From contig DJPO01000060.1 of assembly GCA_002437405.1 (NCBI GenBank), positions 1 to 42,819 on the forward strand: 42,819 nt of DNA, in the 5' to 3' direction. How positions within the stretch are numbered: the stretch's first letter is position 1; the number at the start of each line of letters is the position of its first letter. Below are positions 7,246 through 17,200 of the stretch, piece after piece. A model generated the notes under the pieces. The model did no database searches. It saw nothing but the letters and a program-made list of their open reading frames with translations, and was not told where the DNA came from. Origin of the DNA: Opitutia bacterium UBA6410 (lineage in GTDB: Bacteria > Verrucomicrobiota > Verrucomicrobiia > Opitutales > Intestinicryptomonadaceae). The translations under genes were made by a program, and so were the position numbers.

Positions 7246-9735
7246 ATGGCTGAAACATCAAATCCAAACCAAGACAATTACGATGCGTCTAAAATCCAGA
7301 AATTAGAGGGATTGGAAGGCGTCAGAAAGCGTCCCGATATGTATATCGGCGACACCAACGAGCGCGGCTTGCACCACTGCGTGTTCGAAATCGTCGACAA
7401 CTCCATTGACGAAGCTCTCGCGGGATACTGCTCGCTAATCAAGGTAACAATCCGCGCAAACGGCGCGTGCTCCATTGAGGACAACGGCCGCGGCATTCCC
7501 GTAGACATTCACCCCAAGTACAAAATCCCCGCGCTCGAGCTGGTTATGACGAACCTCCACGCGGGCGGCAAGTTCGGCAAGGGCGCGTATCAGGTATCGG
7601 GCGGTCTGCACGGCGTCGGCGCGAAGTGCGTCAATGCGGTTTCGGAATATTTTGAAGTCGAAGTCCGCAAGGGCGGTCAAATCTACAAAATGGAATTTTC
7701 GCGCGGCAAAACCACTATGCCAATGACTGTCATAGGCGCTACGAAGACCACGGGCACGAAAATCACGTTTATCCCCGATCCCGAAATCTTCACGACCACC
7801 CGCGAATTCAAGTACGAAATCCTCTCCAAGCGTCTGCGCGAGCTTGCGTTCCTCAACCCCGGAATCGAAATCGAGCTTACGGACGAGCGCACCGGCAAGC
7901 ACGAGGAATTCAACTTCAAAGAAGGCATTTCCGAATACGTCCAGTATCTCAACCGCGCGAAAGTCGTTGTCAACCCCAAGGTAATCGCCTTTTCGGGCGA
8001 AGCTCCCGCGGCGGAGGGTTCGGATTCGGTCATCAAGGTCGACATCGCCCTCCAGTACAACGACTCCTACAACGAACAGGTCTATGCGTACGCGAACTCG
8101 ATTTTCAACGTCGAGGGCGGCACACACCTAAGCGGCTTCCGCACTGCCCTAACCCGCGTAGTCAACAACTACGCCAAGGCGAACGGGCTGATAAAGGAAA
8201 AAGACCCCGCAATCTCGGGCGACGACTGCCGCGAAGGCTTGACGGCGGTCATCTCCGTGAAAGTCCCCGAACCGCGCTTCGAGGGGCAGACGAAGACAAA
8301 ACTTTCCAACGGCGAAGTTGACGGCATAGTCCAGAAAATCGTCGGCGAAAAGTTGAAATACTATTTTGAAACTTCCCCCGCAATCGCCAAGAAAATCATC
8401 GACAAGTGTGTTATGGCAGCCCGCGCCCGCGACGCCGCAAGAAAGGCGCGCGAAACCGTCCGCAAAACGGTTTTGTCGGCTGGCGGACTCCCCGGCAAGC
8501 TTGCGGACTGCTCCGAAAAAGACCCCGCCCTTTGCGAACTCTACATTGTCGAGGGCGACTCCGCAGGCGGTTCGGCGAAACAGGGGCGCGACAGAAAGTA
8601 TCAGGCGATATTGCCGATTAGGGGCAAGTTGCTGAACGTCGAAAAGGCGCGTCTCGACAAGGTTTTGAACAACAACGAAATCCGCACAATCATCACAGCC
8701 TGCGGCACGGGCATCGGCGAATCTGGTGAAGGCGCGTTCGACGTCACGAAAGCTCGCTACCACAAGGTCGTGATTATGACGGACGCCGATGTCGACGGCT
8801 CGCACATCAGAACGCTGTTGCTTACGTTCTTCTTCCGCCAAATGCGCGGACTCATCGAAAACGGCTATGTCTACATCGCCCAGCCCCCGCTTTACAGAAT
8901 CAAGAGAAAGAAGCGCGAGCAGTATGTTATGAACGACGCCGAATTGAACAAAATCCTGCTTTCGCTCGGTCTCGAAGACGTGAACTTCCGTAGCATTGCC
9001 GACGGCGCGGAATTCCCGCCGCAAAAGCTCGACAAGATTGTCGAATTGCTCTCGCGCCTGGAGGTTCTCGGGCACGGAATCACCCGCTACGCCTGCTCGT
9101 TCTCGACGTATCTTGACACCGTCCGCGACGGCAAGCTCCCCAAGTACATCGCCCGCATTAGAACGGGCAACAAGGAGGAGTTCAAGTATATGTTCGACGA
9201 AGAGGATCGCTCGAAATTCTTCATCGAATACGGCAACTCCGAGGACATTTTCGAGGGCAACACAATCCGCGAAGTCGTAGACGAAATCGGCAACAAGGTT
9301 CAGCAGAGAATCAACGTCTACGAAATCTACGAAGCGCACCAAATCGAAAAAATCCTCGCGGAAATCGCGAAGACGGGGCTTTCGGTGGACTCCTTCTCCG
9401 CCTCCGAAGAACCGCGCTATGTGCTCACCGAAACCCAGTCGCCCGACAAGAAAAACGAGTTCCCGCTCAACAGCATTCTCGAGCTTGTCTCGAAAATCCG
9501 CGAGCTCGGCAGGCGCGGCCTGAGTATCCAGCGATACAAAGGTCTGGGCGAAATGAACGCAAAGCAGCTCTACGAAACGACGATGGATCCGAACAAGCGC
9601 TCGTTCCTCAAAGTCTCCATCGACGACGCCGCCGAGGCAGACGCGACGTTCTCGATGCTGATGGGCGAAGACGTTCCGATACGCCGCGCATTCATCGAAG
9701 ACAACGCGCTCAATGCGTCATATCTCGACATCTAA
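7246..9735 (+). CDS. gyrB: DNA gyrase subunit B
   Basis: 829 residues from the ATG at 7246. The frame is open a further 61 codons upstream, but that extension is low-complexity and unlike GyrB, whereas MAETSNPNQD leads directly into the conserved LEGVRKRPDMYIG. The GHKL ATPase domain has the catalytic Glu48 in HCVFEIVDNSIDEALAG and DNGRGIPVD. The transducer has PEPRFEGQTKTKL. The TOPRIM domain has EGDSAGGSAKQGRDR and DADVDGSHIRTLLLTFFFR. The C-terminal tail has QRYKGLGEMNAKQL. A long segment between DADVDG and the tail resembles the insertion of proteobacterial GyrB. The ATP-driven heterotetramer with GyrA introduces negative supercoils. gyrA follows after 19 nt, so the two subunits are co-expressed. 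Confidence 0.97.
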   Translation: MAETSNPNQDNYDASKIQKLEGLEGVRKRPDMYIGDTNERGLHHCVFEIVDNSIDEALAGYCSLIKVTIRANGACSIEDNGRGIPVDIHPKYKIPALELVMTNLHAGGKFGKGAYQVSGGLHGVGAKCVNAVSEYFEVEVRKGGQIYKMEFSRGKTTMPMTVIGATKTTGTKITFIPDPEIFTTTREFKYEILSKRLRELAFLNPGIEIELTDERTGKHEEFNFKEGISEYVQYLNRAKVVVNPKVIAFSGEAPAAEGSDSVIKVDIALQYNDSYNEQVYAYANSIFNVEGGTHLSGFRTALTRVVNNYAKANGLIKEKDPAISGDDCREGLTAVISVKVPEPRFEGQTKTKLSNGEVDGIVQKIVGEKLKYYFETSPAIAKKIIDKCVMAARARDAARKARETVRKTVLSAGGLPGKLADCSEKDPALCELYIVEGDSAGGSAKQGRDRKYQAILPIRGKLLNVEKARLDKVLNNNEIRTIITACGTGIGESGEGAFDVTKARYHKVVIMTDADVDGSHIRTLLLTFFFRQMRGLIENGYVYIAQPPLYRIKRKKREQYVMNDAELNKILLSLGLEDVNFRSIADGAEFPPQKLDKIVELLSRLEVLGHGITRYACSFSTYLDTVRDGKLPKYIARIRTGNKEEFKYMFDEEDRSKFFIEYGNSEDIFEGNTIREVVDEIGNKVQQRINVYEIYEAHQIEKILAEIAKTGLSVDSFSASEEPRYVLTETQSPDKKNEFPLNSILELVSKIRELGRRGLSIQRYKGLGEMNAKQLYETTMDPNKRSFLKVSIDDAAEADATFSMLMGEDVPIRRAFIEDNALNASYLDI

Positions 9736-9754
9736 CCCGTAAAAATTTCGCAAA

Positions 9755-12289
9755 ATGTACACAGAAAATGAAACAATCATAAACTCGAGCATTACGCAGA
9801 TAATGCAGAGCGCGTACATCGACTATTCGATGTCCGTCATCATCTCCCGCGCCCTCCCCGACGTTCGCGACGGCCTCAAGCCCGTCCAGCGCCGCGTGCT
9901 CTACGCAATGCTGCGCGAGGGATTGCTCCACAACCGCCCGTTCGACAAGTGCGCGGGCGTCGTCGGCGAAGTTCTCAAAAACTACCACCCGCACGGCGAC
10001 TCCTCGGTATACGACACCCTAACACGCTTGGCGCAGGACTGGGTGATGCGCTACCCGCTCGTTATCCCGCAGGGGAACTTCGGTTCGATTGAGGGCGACA
10101 GCCCCGCCGCCTACCGTTATACCGAATGTAAACTCGAGGAAATCGCGGAAGACCTGCTCAAGGATATCGACAGCGACACGGTCGATTTTATGCCCAACTA
10201 CAAGGAGACGACAACCGAGCCCGTCGTCCTCCCCTCCGCCCTGCCGACCCTCCTGATGAACGGCTCGACGGGTATCGCGGTCGGTATGACAACCAACATT
10301 CCCCCGCACAATCTCGGCGAACTCATCGACGGCATTTGCATGCTCATCGACAATCCGTCCACTCCTTTTGAAGAATTGCAAAAGGTAATCAAGGGCCCCG
10401 ACTTCCCGACGGGCGGCGTGATTGTCGGGCGCGGCGGAATCGACAACTATATGAAGACAGGGCGCGGAATCGTGAAAATCCGCGGCGTGGCGAATGTCGA
10501 AGAGCTTAAAAACGGCAAAGAACAAATCGTCATCACGGAAATCCCCTACAACGTCAACAGAAATTCGCTTGTAGAGAATATCGCGCAACTCGTGGGCGAC
10601 AAGATTCTTACGGAAGTCAGCGACATACGCAACGAATCCGACGAAAAGACCCGCGTCGTGGTCGAGCTAAAGCGCGGCGAATCCCCGCGCGTGGTTCTCA
10701 ACAAGCTCTTCAAACACACGCAGCTCGAAGCGTCATTCGGCGTAATATTGCTCGCGCTCGACAAGCGCAAGCCCAAGCTTATGAATATCCGCGAAATGCT
10801 CGAATGCTATATCGAGCACCGCCGCGAAGTCATATACCGCCGCACCTGCTACCTGCTGCGCAAAGCCGAAGACAGGGCGCACATACTCGAGGGCTATAAA
10901 ATCGCCCTCAACAACCTCGACGATTTCATCAAAATCATTCGCGCGTCGAAAGACAGGGACGAAGCCAAGGTCTCTCTTATGGCAAAATACCCGCTTTCGG
11001 AACGCCAAGCCAATGCGATTCTCGATTTGCGCCTGCACCAACTCACGGGTCTCGAGCGCGAAAAAATCGAAAACGAGTACTTGGAATTGATGCGTTTAAT
11101 CGAAGAATACAACTCCATTCTCAAAAACGAGAAAAAATTGCTTTCGGTTATCAAAAAAGAACTTATGGAAATGCGCGACAAATATCCGTCGCCGCGCAAA
11201 ACCCAGTTCATCGCCGCCGAAGGCGAATTCAGAATGGAGGACGTAATCGCCAACGAAGGCTGCATTATCTCCGTGTCCCACAACGGCTTTATCAAGCGCA
11301 CAAGCGTTAGCGCGTACCGCTCGCAAAAGCGTGGCGGCAAAGGCGTAATCGGCAGCGGCCAGTATGACGAAGACTTTATCGAACACATCTTCACGGCGTC
11401 CACGCACGACTACATTATGTTCTTTATGAACAACGGCCGCGTGCACGTCGAAAAAGTCTACGAAATCCCCGAAGGCACGCGCATTTCCAAGGGACGCTCC
11501 ATTAAAAATGTCCTCGACTTGCAGGCGGACGAAAAGGTCGCCGCGATGATTTGCGTCAAAAACCTCGACGACGAAAACCACGCTCTTGTGATGGCGACCA
11601 AAAACGGCGTCGTCAAAAAGACGATTCTCTCCGAATACAAAAACTGCCGCAAGAGCGGAATCAAGGGCATTACCCTTGACGAGGGCGATACGCTCATCGG
11701 CGTGGTGCTCGCGGAAAAGGACGCTCACATTATCCTGATTACCTACGCGGGTATGTCGATTTGCTTCAGCGAAAACGACCTGCGCGCGCAGGGTCGCGTA
11801 ACCCGCGGCGTAAGGGGCGTAACGCTCAAGAAGGAAAACGACTGCGTCAAGGCGATTGTCGTTGTCGAACCGAACACGACCCTGCTCATCGCGGGCGAAC
11901 AAGGGCAAGGCAAGCGCACGGCGTACGACGAATACCGCGTACAAAACCGCGGCGGCTCGGGCGTGATTGCAATCAAGACAAACGGCGTCGCGGGTGCGCT
12001 TTCCGTCCGCGAAGACGACGAAGTTATGATGTTCACGCAGGGCGGTCAGGCGGTTCGCTCGCCCGTCAAGGACGTTAGAATAATCGGGCGCACGACTCAG
12101 GGCGTGCGTTTGATCAACCTTGCAGAGGGCGACAAGCTCGTCGGAATTTGCAGGGTTGTCAATCCCAAGGACGAGGGAATTGACGGCGACGGCGCGAGTG
12201 CTTCCGACAGCGCAGGCGACACCGGCGAGGCGTCCAACGACGCTCCCGACGGCGCGAACGGCGAAATCAACCCCGCCCCTCAGGAATAA
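9755..12289 (+). CDS. gyrA: DNA gyrase subunit A
   Basis: 844 residues. Catalytic Tyr122 lies in AAYRYTE, and the quinolone-resistance region reads HPHGDSSVYDT with Ser83 and Asp87 intact, matching E. coli numbering exactly. The GyrA box, which distinguishes gyrase from topoisomerase IV, is present as QKRGGKG at about residue 525, followed by the beta-pinwheel repeats that wrap DNA. The last 40 or so residues form an acidic low-complexity tail rich in Asp, Glu, Ala and Gly. The start ATG has an AT-rich leader without a Shine-Dalgarno motif. Confidence 0.97.
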   Translation: MYTENETIINSSITQIMQSAYIDYSMSVIISRALPDVRDGLKPVQRRVLYAMLREGLLHNRPFDKCAGVVGEVLKNYHPHGDSSVYDTLTRLAQDWVMRYPLVIPQGNFGSIEGDSPAAYRYTECKLEEIAEDLLKDIDSDTVDFMPNYKETTTEPVVLPSALPTLLMNGSTGIAVGMTTNIPPHNLGELIDGICMLIDNPSTPFEELQKVIKGPDFPTGGVIVGRGGIDNYMKTGRGIVKIRGVANVEELKNGKEQIVITEIPYNVNRNSLVENIAQLVGDKILTEVSDIRNESDEKTRVVVELKRGESPRVVLNKLFKHTQLEASFGVILLALDKRKPKLMNIREMLECYIEHRREVIYRRTCYLLRKAEDRAHILEGYKIALNNLDDFIKIIRASKDRDEAKVSLMAKYPLSERQANAILDLRLHQLTGLEREKIENEYLELMRLIEEYNSILKNEKKLLSVIKKELMEMRDKYPSPRKTQFIAAEGEFRMEDVIANEGCIISVSHNGFIKRTSVSAYRSQKRGGKGVIGSGQYDEDFIEHIFTASTHDYIMFFMNNGRVHVEKVYEIPEGTRISKGRSIKNVLDLQADEKVAAMICVKNLDDENHALVMATKNGVVKKTILSEYKNCRKSGIKGITLDEGDTLIGVVLAEKDAHIILITYAGMSICFSENDLRAQGRVTRGVRGVTLKKENDCVKAIVVVEPNTTLLIAGEQGQGKRTAYDEYRVQNRGGSGVIAIKTNGVAGALSVREDDEVMMFTQGGQAVRSPVKDVRIIGRTTQGVRLINLAEGDKLVGICRVVNPKDEGIDGDGASASDSAGDTGEASNDAPDGANGEINPAPQE

Positions 12290-12308
12290 TTTAATGTTTT
12301 TATCCCAG

Positions 12309-12339
12309 AGACCGTCCGTATTCGGGCGGTCTTTTTTTT
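12309..12339 (+). terminator. Intrinsic terminator after gyrBA
   Basis: AGACCGTCCG (12309-12318) pairs perfectly with CGGGCGGTCT (12323-12332) around a TATT loop and is followed by eight T (12332-12339). It lies 20 nt after the gyrA stop. Confidence 0.93.
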
Positions 12340-12348
12340 GTTTACTAT

Positions 12349-12389
12349 TTCGGAAAATTCCATGCGTAAATCCTCAAAATTTTTCCGAA
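12349..12389. repeat. Inverted repeat upstream of the TetR gene
   Basis: TTCGGAAAA (12349-12357) and TTTTCCGAA (12381-12389) are perfect 9-bp arms 23 nt apart, ending just before the candidate -35 box at 12397. It could be a pair of regulator half-sites or an RNA hairpin. The motif TTCGGAA also occurs elsewhere in the window, so specificity is unproven. Confidence 0.4.
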
Positions 12390-12396
12390 AAAAGAC

Positions 12397-12448
12397 TTGA
12401 CCGAAAGAAATTCAAACATTTGATTGAAACAAATGATTGAAAACAATC
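12397..12448 (+). promoter_or_regulatory. Candidate promoter and operator for the efflux operon
   Basis: TTGACC (12397-12402), a 16-nt spacer and TTTGAT (12419-12424) form a candidate promoter whose start point would be at or next to the ATG at 12433. Overlapping symmetric elements are CATTTG-N7-CAAATG (12417-12435), a repeat of TGATTGAAA (12421 and 12434), and GATTG-AAAA-CAATC (12435-12448). TetR-family repressors usually bind such palindromes over their own promoter. This is inference from position. Confidence 0.4.
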
Positions 12449-13098
12449 TAATCTTAAAAATCATCAACGGCGACGACGGCGATCCGAAAGCGCGGATTGC
12501 GGACGCCGCCATTGAGGAGTTCGCCTTACTGTCGCTCGACGGGGCGCGGATACGCGAAATCGCCAGAAAGTCGAACACAAACGTTGCGGCGATAAGCTAC
12601 CACTTCGGCGGCAAGGAGGGATTATACAAGGCGGTAATCTCGGCGATGTCCGACTATTTCGACGATTTCGTCGGCGGATATTACGCGGAGGGCGAAAAAA
12701 TAATCGAAAGCGGCGACGCCGAAAAATCGAAAAACTTTGCCGAAAAATTTTTGATAGACGCGATAAAAAAATTCTCGCAGGTGAAAATCGTCCCCGCGCT
12801 CTGTCTGATTATGACGCGCGAGGCAGCGTCGCCGTCGGAATCTTTCCAGCGTGTTTACGACTCGATTTACAGAAAGCCCGTCGAATTTCTGGCAAAGCTC
12901 TTCGAAACCGCCGCAAAAGGGCGTATCCCGCACGACGTTGGGGTCGTCTTCGCGCAGGCGCTCTGGGCGAACGTGCGCAGCTATACTTCGAAAAGCGACG
13001 CCGTGCTGAAACTGCACAACTGGACATCGTTCGGCGCGCCCGAAATCGCCCTGCTCGAAACCGCCCTCACAAAAGTACTTTCAAAAACATTTGCATAA
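12433..13098 (+). CDS. TetR/AcrR-family transcriptional regulator (CecR/DUF1956-like)
   Basis: 221 residues from the ATG at 12433; a TTG three codons upstream is less likely. The N-terminal helix-turn-helix spans about residues 18-63 and ends in AAISYHFGGKEGLYKAV, the typical recognition-helix end of the CecR/YbiH type, where AAxNYHFGGKEGLY is usual. The rest is a helical ligand-binding and dimer domain. It is the first gene of a four-gene efflux cluster, only five bases before the adaptor gene, so it probably represses the operon and itself. The inducing ligand is unknown. Confidence 0.88.
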   Translation: MIENNLILKIINGDDGDPKARIADAAIEEFALLSLDGARIREIARKSNTNVAAISYHFGGKEGLYKAVISAMSDYFDDFVGGYYAEGEKIIESGDAEKSKNFAEKFLIDAIKKFSQVKIVPALCLIMTREAASPSESFQRVYDSIYRKPVEFLAKLFETAAKGRIPHDVGVVFAQALWANVRSYTSKSDAVLKLHNWTSFGAPEIALLETALTKVLSKTFA

Positions 13099-13103
13099 AA
13101 ATT

Positions 13104-14249
13104 ATGAATATGAAGAAAAATCTTCTCGAAAAAATCGTATTTCCCGCGCTCGCTTTTGCCGCCTTCTGCGGCTGCGAAAAGAAAAACGCGCCGACAACCG
13201 CCGAGCTTCCCGCCGAAGTCGTCGTGTCCGCGCCGCTGGTCGCCGACGTCGAAATAGTAAACTCCTATTCGGCGAGAATCTCCGCCCGCGAAGATGTCGA
13301 AATCCGCGCGCGCGTCGGCGGCTATCTCGACAAAATCGCTTTCGAAAAGGGCGCGAAGGTAAAGAAAGGCGACGTTCTTTTCAAAATCGACCCCCGTCCC
13401 TACGAAGCCGCGCTCTCCGCCGCCGAAGCCGCAGTGAAGGCGGCGCAGTCGCAAATTCCGCTCGCGCGCGACAATGCCGAAAGAGCCCGCGGGCTCTTCG
13501 AGCGCAACGCCGTTTCTAAGGAAGTCTACCAAACGCGAGAAACCCAGTTGCTCGTTGCCCAAGCCAAGCTTTTGGAGGCGAAAGCCGCCGAAAACAACGC
13601 GAGGCTGAATCTTGAATACGCGACGGTTGTCGCCCCCGTTTCGGGGAGAATCGGCGAAAACTTTGTTGACGCGGGCAATCTCGTCTCGCCCGCAATGCGC
13701 CTTGCGCGGATTGTCGACGACTCCGTCGCAAAGGTCTATTTCGAGCTAAACAGCGCGGACGCGATGCGCTACAAAAATTCGGGGCTTTTGAAGCAAATCG
13801 ACGCCAAAAACGGTGCGAAAGTTTCCGTCAAGGCGAACGGCGACAACAGGGAATATGCGGGGAAGCTCTCGTATTACGACAACGCGCTCGGGCGCGGGAC
13901 GGCGTCGCTTGTCGTCAGCGCGGACATCGACAATCCCGACGGCGGGCTGATGGCAGGTTCGTTCGGCGAAATTCGGGTAGTCGAGGGGATAAAAAAGGAC
14001 GCCCTGCTCGTCCCCGAAGAGGCTATCGGAACGGATTTGGTCGGACGCTATGTGTTGGTTGTCGGCGACGGCGACACAATTAAACAAGTCCCCGTCAAAC
14101 TCGGGAAAACAATAAAAAATCTTTCGATAATCGAAAGCGGTCTCGACAAAAATTCGCGCGTGGTGGTAAAGGGAATCCAGCGCGCCGCCGTCGGGCGCAA
14201 AGTCGCGCCGATTGACGGGAAAATCGAAAAACCCTCCGAGCTGAAATAG
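13104..14249 (+). CDS. RND efflux periplasmic adaptor (membrane fusion protein)
   Basis: 381 residues. The N-terminus is a signal peptide with a lipobox-like FCGC, so it is probably a lipoprotein of the AcrA/MexA type. The order of modules is barrel-sandwich half (ARVGGYLDKIAFEKGAKVKKGDVLFKID), an alpha-helical hairpin of about residues 95-165, the second lipoyl half (LEYATVVAPVSGRIG), then beta-barrel and membrane-proximal domains. It links the inner-membrane pump to the outer-membrane channel. The start could be 13104 or the ATG two codons on. The next gene starts 9 nt downstream. Confidence 0.93.
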   Translation: MNMKKNLLEKIVFPALAFAAFCGCEKKNAPTTAELPAEVVVSAPLVADVEIVNSYSARISAREDVEIRARVGGYLDKIAFEKGAKVKKGDVLFKIDPRPYEAALSAAEAAVKAAQSQIPLARDNAERARGLFERNAVSKEVYQTRETQLLVAQAKLLEAKAAENNARLNLEYATVVAPVSGRIGENFVDAGNLVSPAMRLARIVDDSVAKVYFELNSADAMRYKNSGLLKQIDAKNGAKVSVKANGDNREYAGKLSYYDNALGRGTASLVVSADIDNPDGGLMAGSFGEIRVVEGIKKDALLVPEEAIGTDLVGRYVLVVGDGDTIKQVPVKLGKTIKNLSIIESGLDKNSRVVVKGIQRAAVGRKVAPIDGKIEKPSELK

Positions 14250-14258
14250 CGGACAAAA

Positions 14259-17200
14259 ATGAAAAACTTCTGCAACTTTTTCATCGACAGACCGATTTTC
14301 GCAACGGTCGTATCGGTCGTAATCGTACTGCTCGGGGCAATCGGGTTCTCGAAACTTCCGATTTCCCAGTACCCCGACATCGTCCCGCCGACGATTGCCG
14401 TCGACGCACTCTACCCAGGGGCTTCCCCCGAAGTCCTTATGGAAAATGTCGCCACCCCTATCGAACAGGAGGTCAACGGCGTCGAAAAAATGATGTACAT
14501 AACAAGCCGCTGCAATTCCGACGGTACGGTCAGTATTGAAATCGCCTTCGAGCTTGGCACGGACATCAACGCGGCGCAGGTTCTCGTCCAAAACAGGGTC
14601 GAGAGCGCGAAGCCGCAGTTGCCCGAGGAAGTCCGCAACATCGGCGTGCGCGTTACAAAACGCTCGCCGAGTCTGCTCTTGGGGCTTGCGATTTATTCGC
14701 CCGACGGCTCGCGCGACACAACGTATCTTACAAACTACTACCTCACGCAAATGCGCGACAAGCTGCTGCGCGTCGACGGCGTGGGCGACATCATCGCGTA
14801 CGGCTCGCGCGAATACAGTATGCGCGTGTGGCTCGACCCCGACAAGCTTTCCGACCTCGGGATTTCGCCGCTGGAGGTCTACGCGGCAATCCGCAACCAA
14901 AACAGGCAGGTCGCGGCGGGCAAAATCAACCAGTCGCCGATTGCCAACCCGAATGCCGCGTACGAGCTTCTGATTGAGACAAAAGGCAGGCTCGTTTCCG
15001 AATCGCAGTTCGGGGAAATCGTCGTGCGCAAGCTCGGCGACGGGCGGATTGTGAAGCTCAAGGACGTTGCGCGGCTCGAGCTGGGCGCGTACTCCTATAC
15101 AAATTCCGCGTTTTACAAGGGCGGCGACGCAGTCGCCCTGCTCGTCTACCAAACCCCGGGGTCGAACGCCTCGAACACGGCGGGTGATGTCCTGAAGCTT
15201 TTCGATGAGATGAAAAAAGATTTCCCCGCGGGCGTTGACTACGACGTGGGGATGGACAACACCGTCTACATTGCCGATTCCATCAAGGCGGTTTTCCGCA
15301 CGATTTTGGAGGCGACGGTGTTGGTTGTCGTCGTAATGATGGTATTTTTGCAAAACTGGAAGGCGGCTGTGATTCCGCTTTTTGCGATACCTATTTCGCT
15401 CGTCGGCACTTTCTTTTTTATGAGCATATTCGGCTTTACAATCAACAACTTGACGCTCTTCGGGTTGGTGCTCGCAATCGGGATTGTCGTGGACGACGCA
15501 ATCGTTGTAGTCGAAAATGTCGAGCGGAATATGGCTGGCGGATTGGGCGAAAAGGAGGCGACCAAAAAGGCAATGGCGCAGGTCGCTGGCGCGCTTGTGG
15601 CAATCGTCCTCGTACTCAGCGCAGTGTTCGTGCCGACGGCGTTTGTCGAGGGCATAACTGGCGAATTTTACAAGCAGTTCGCGCTGACAATCGCGGCTTC
15701 GACGATAGTCTCGGGGATAGTTTCGCTGACGCTAACGCCCGCGCTTTCGGCGATTTTCCTGCGCAAAACCGCGCGCCCCGACCTTTTTACCCGCGCGTAC
15801 AATTTGGTGCTCGGCAATCTCTTCGGGCTATTCAACAGGGGCTTTGAAAAAGTCGCGGACTTATACGGCGGGTTTGTCCGCAGAACTTTGAGTTGGTCGA
15901 AGGTGCTTGCGGTCTGCTATGTCGGGCTGCTCGCGGCTACGGTGTTTTTGTTCCGCTCGACGCCCAAGGGATTTATCCCAGCTCAGGACACCTGTTATTT
16001 CTACATAGCAGTCCAGCTGCCCGACGGCGCGACGCTCGAGCGCACGAGTCGGGTGCTCGGCAAGGCGGAGGAGGTCGTCGGCAAAACGCTGCCCGAAGCA
16101 CAGCGGTATATGAGTATGGCGGGGCTTAACATCGCAAACTTGGGCAGAATGGCAAACGGCGGCACGATGTTCATTCAGCTCGAAAGCAAGGAGGCGCGCA
16201 ACAAAAAGGGAATAAAGCTCGACGACTCCATTTCGCGCCTAATGCAGGCGTTCAACCGCGAAATCCCCGAAGCTCTCTTCTTTGCGGTAAAGCCGCCTGT
16301 CGTCTCGGGCATCGGCATGGGCGGCGACTTCAAGGGATACATTCAGGACAGGGGGACGCACGGGCTCGCGGAAATCGAAAAAAAGGTTTCCGAAACCGTC
16401 GCCCAAACCCGCAAGCGCGACTGCGTCTCGACGGCTCTTACGATGTTCACAATTTCCAGCCCGCGGCTCGGGCTTGACATTGACCGCGAAAAGGCGGAAC
16501 GCTTGGGCGTTTCCGTTAGCTCGATTTTCGACGCTCTGCGCTTCAACCTCGGGTCGGCATACATCAACGATTTCAATTTGCTCAACCGCTCCTACAAAGT
16601 AGTTGCGCAGGCGGAAAGCCGCAACCGCGCCAATCCCGAAGACATCTTGAAGATGCGCATTCCGACGGCGTCGGGCGCAAACGCGCAAATCGGGAGCGTC
16701 GCCGAGCTGCGCAGGACGGTCGGCCCCGAGGTCATCACCCGATACAACTTGTACCCCGCCGCCGAAATTATGGGCAACGTCGCAACGGGGCACTCGACGG
16801 GTGAAGCGATTGAGGCAATCGAATCAATCACCGATAAAATCCTGCCCGCGGGAATGGGAATCGAATGGACGGATTTGGCGTTTCAGGAAAAGAGGGTCGG
16901 CGGATTCACCGCGCTTATTACCTTTGCGCAGTGCGTCGTCTTCGTCTTCCTGATTCTGGCGGCTTTGTACGAAAGCTGGCGGCTGCCGCTGTCGGTAATT
17001 CTGATTGTGCCGCTTGTGCTGCTCTTCTCGGTTTCGGGCGTACGGGCGATGGGAATGGACATCAATGTTATGACGCAAGTCGGGTTCATCGTGCTAATCG
17101 GGCTGGCGTGCAAAAACGCGATTCTCATTGTCGAATTTGCGAAACAGCGTCAGGAAAACGGCGAAAATATCGTCGACGCCGTAAGCTTGGCGGCGCGCAA

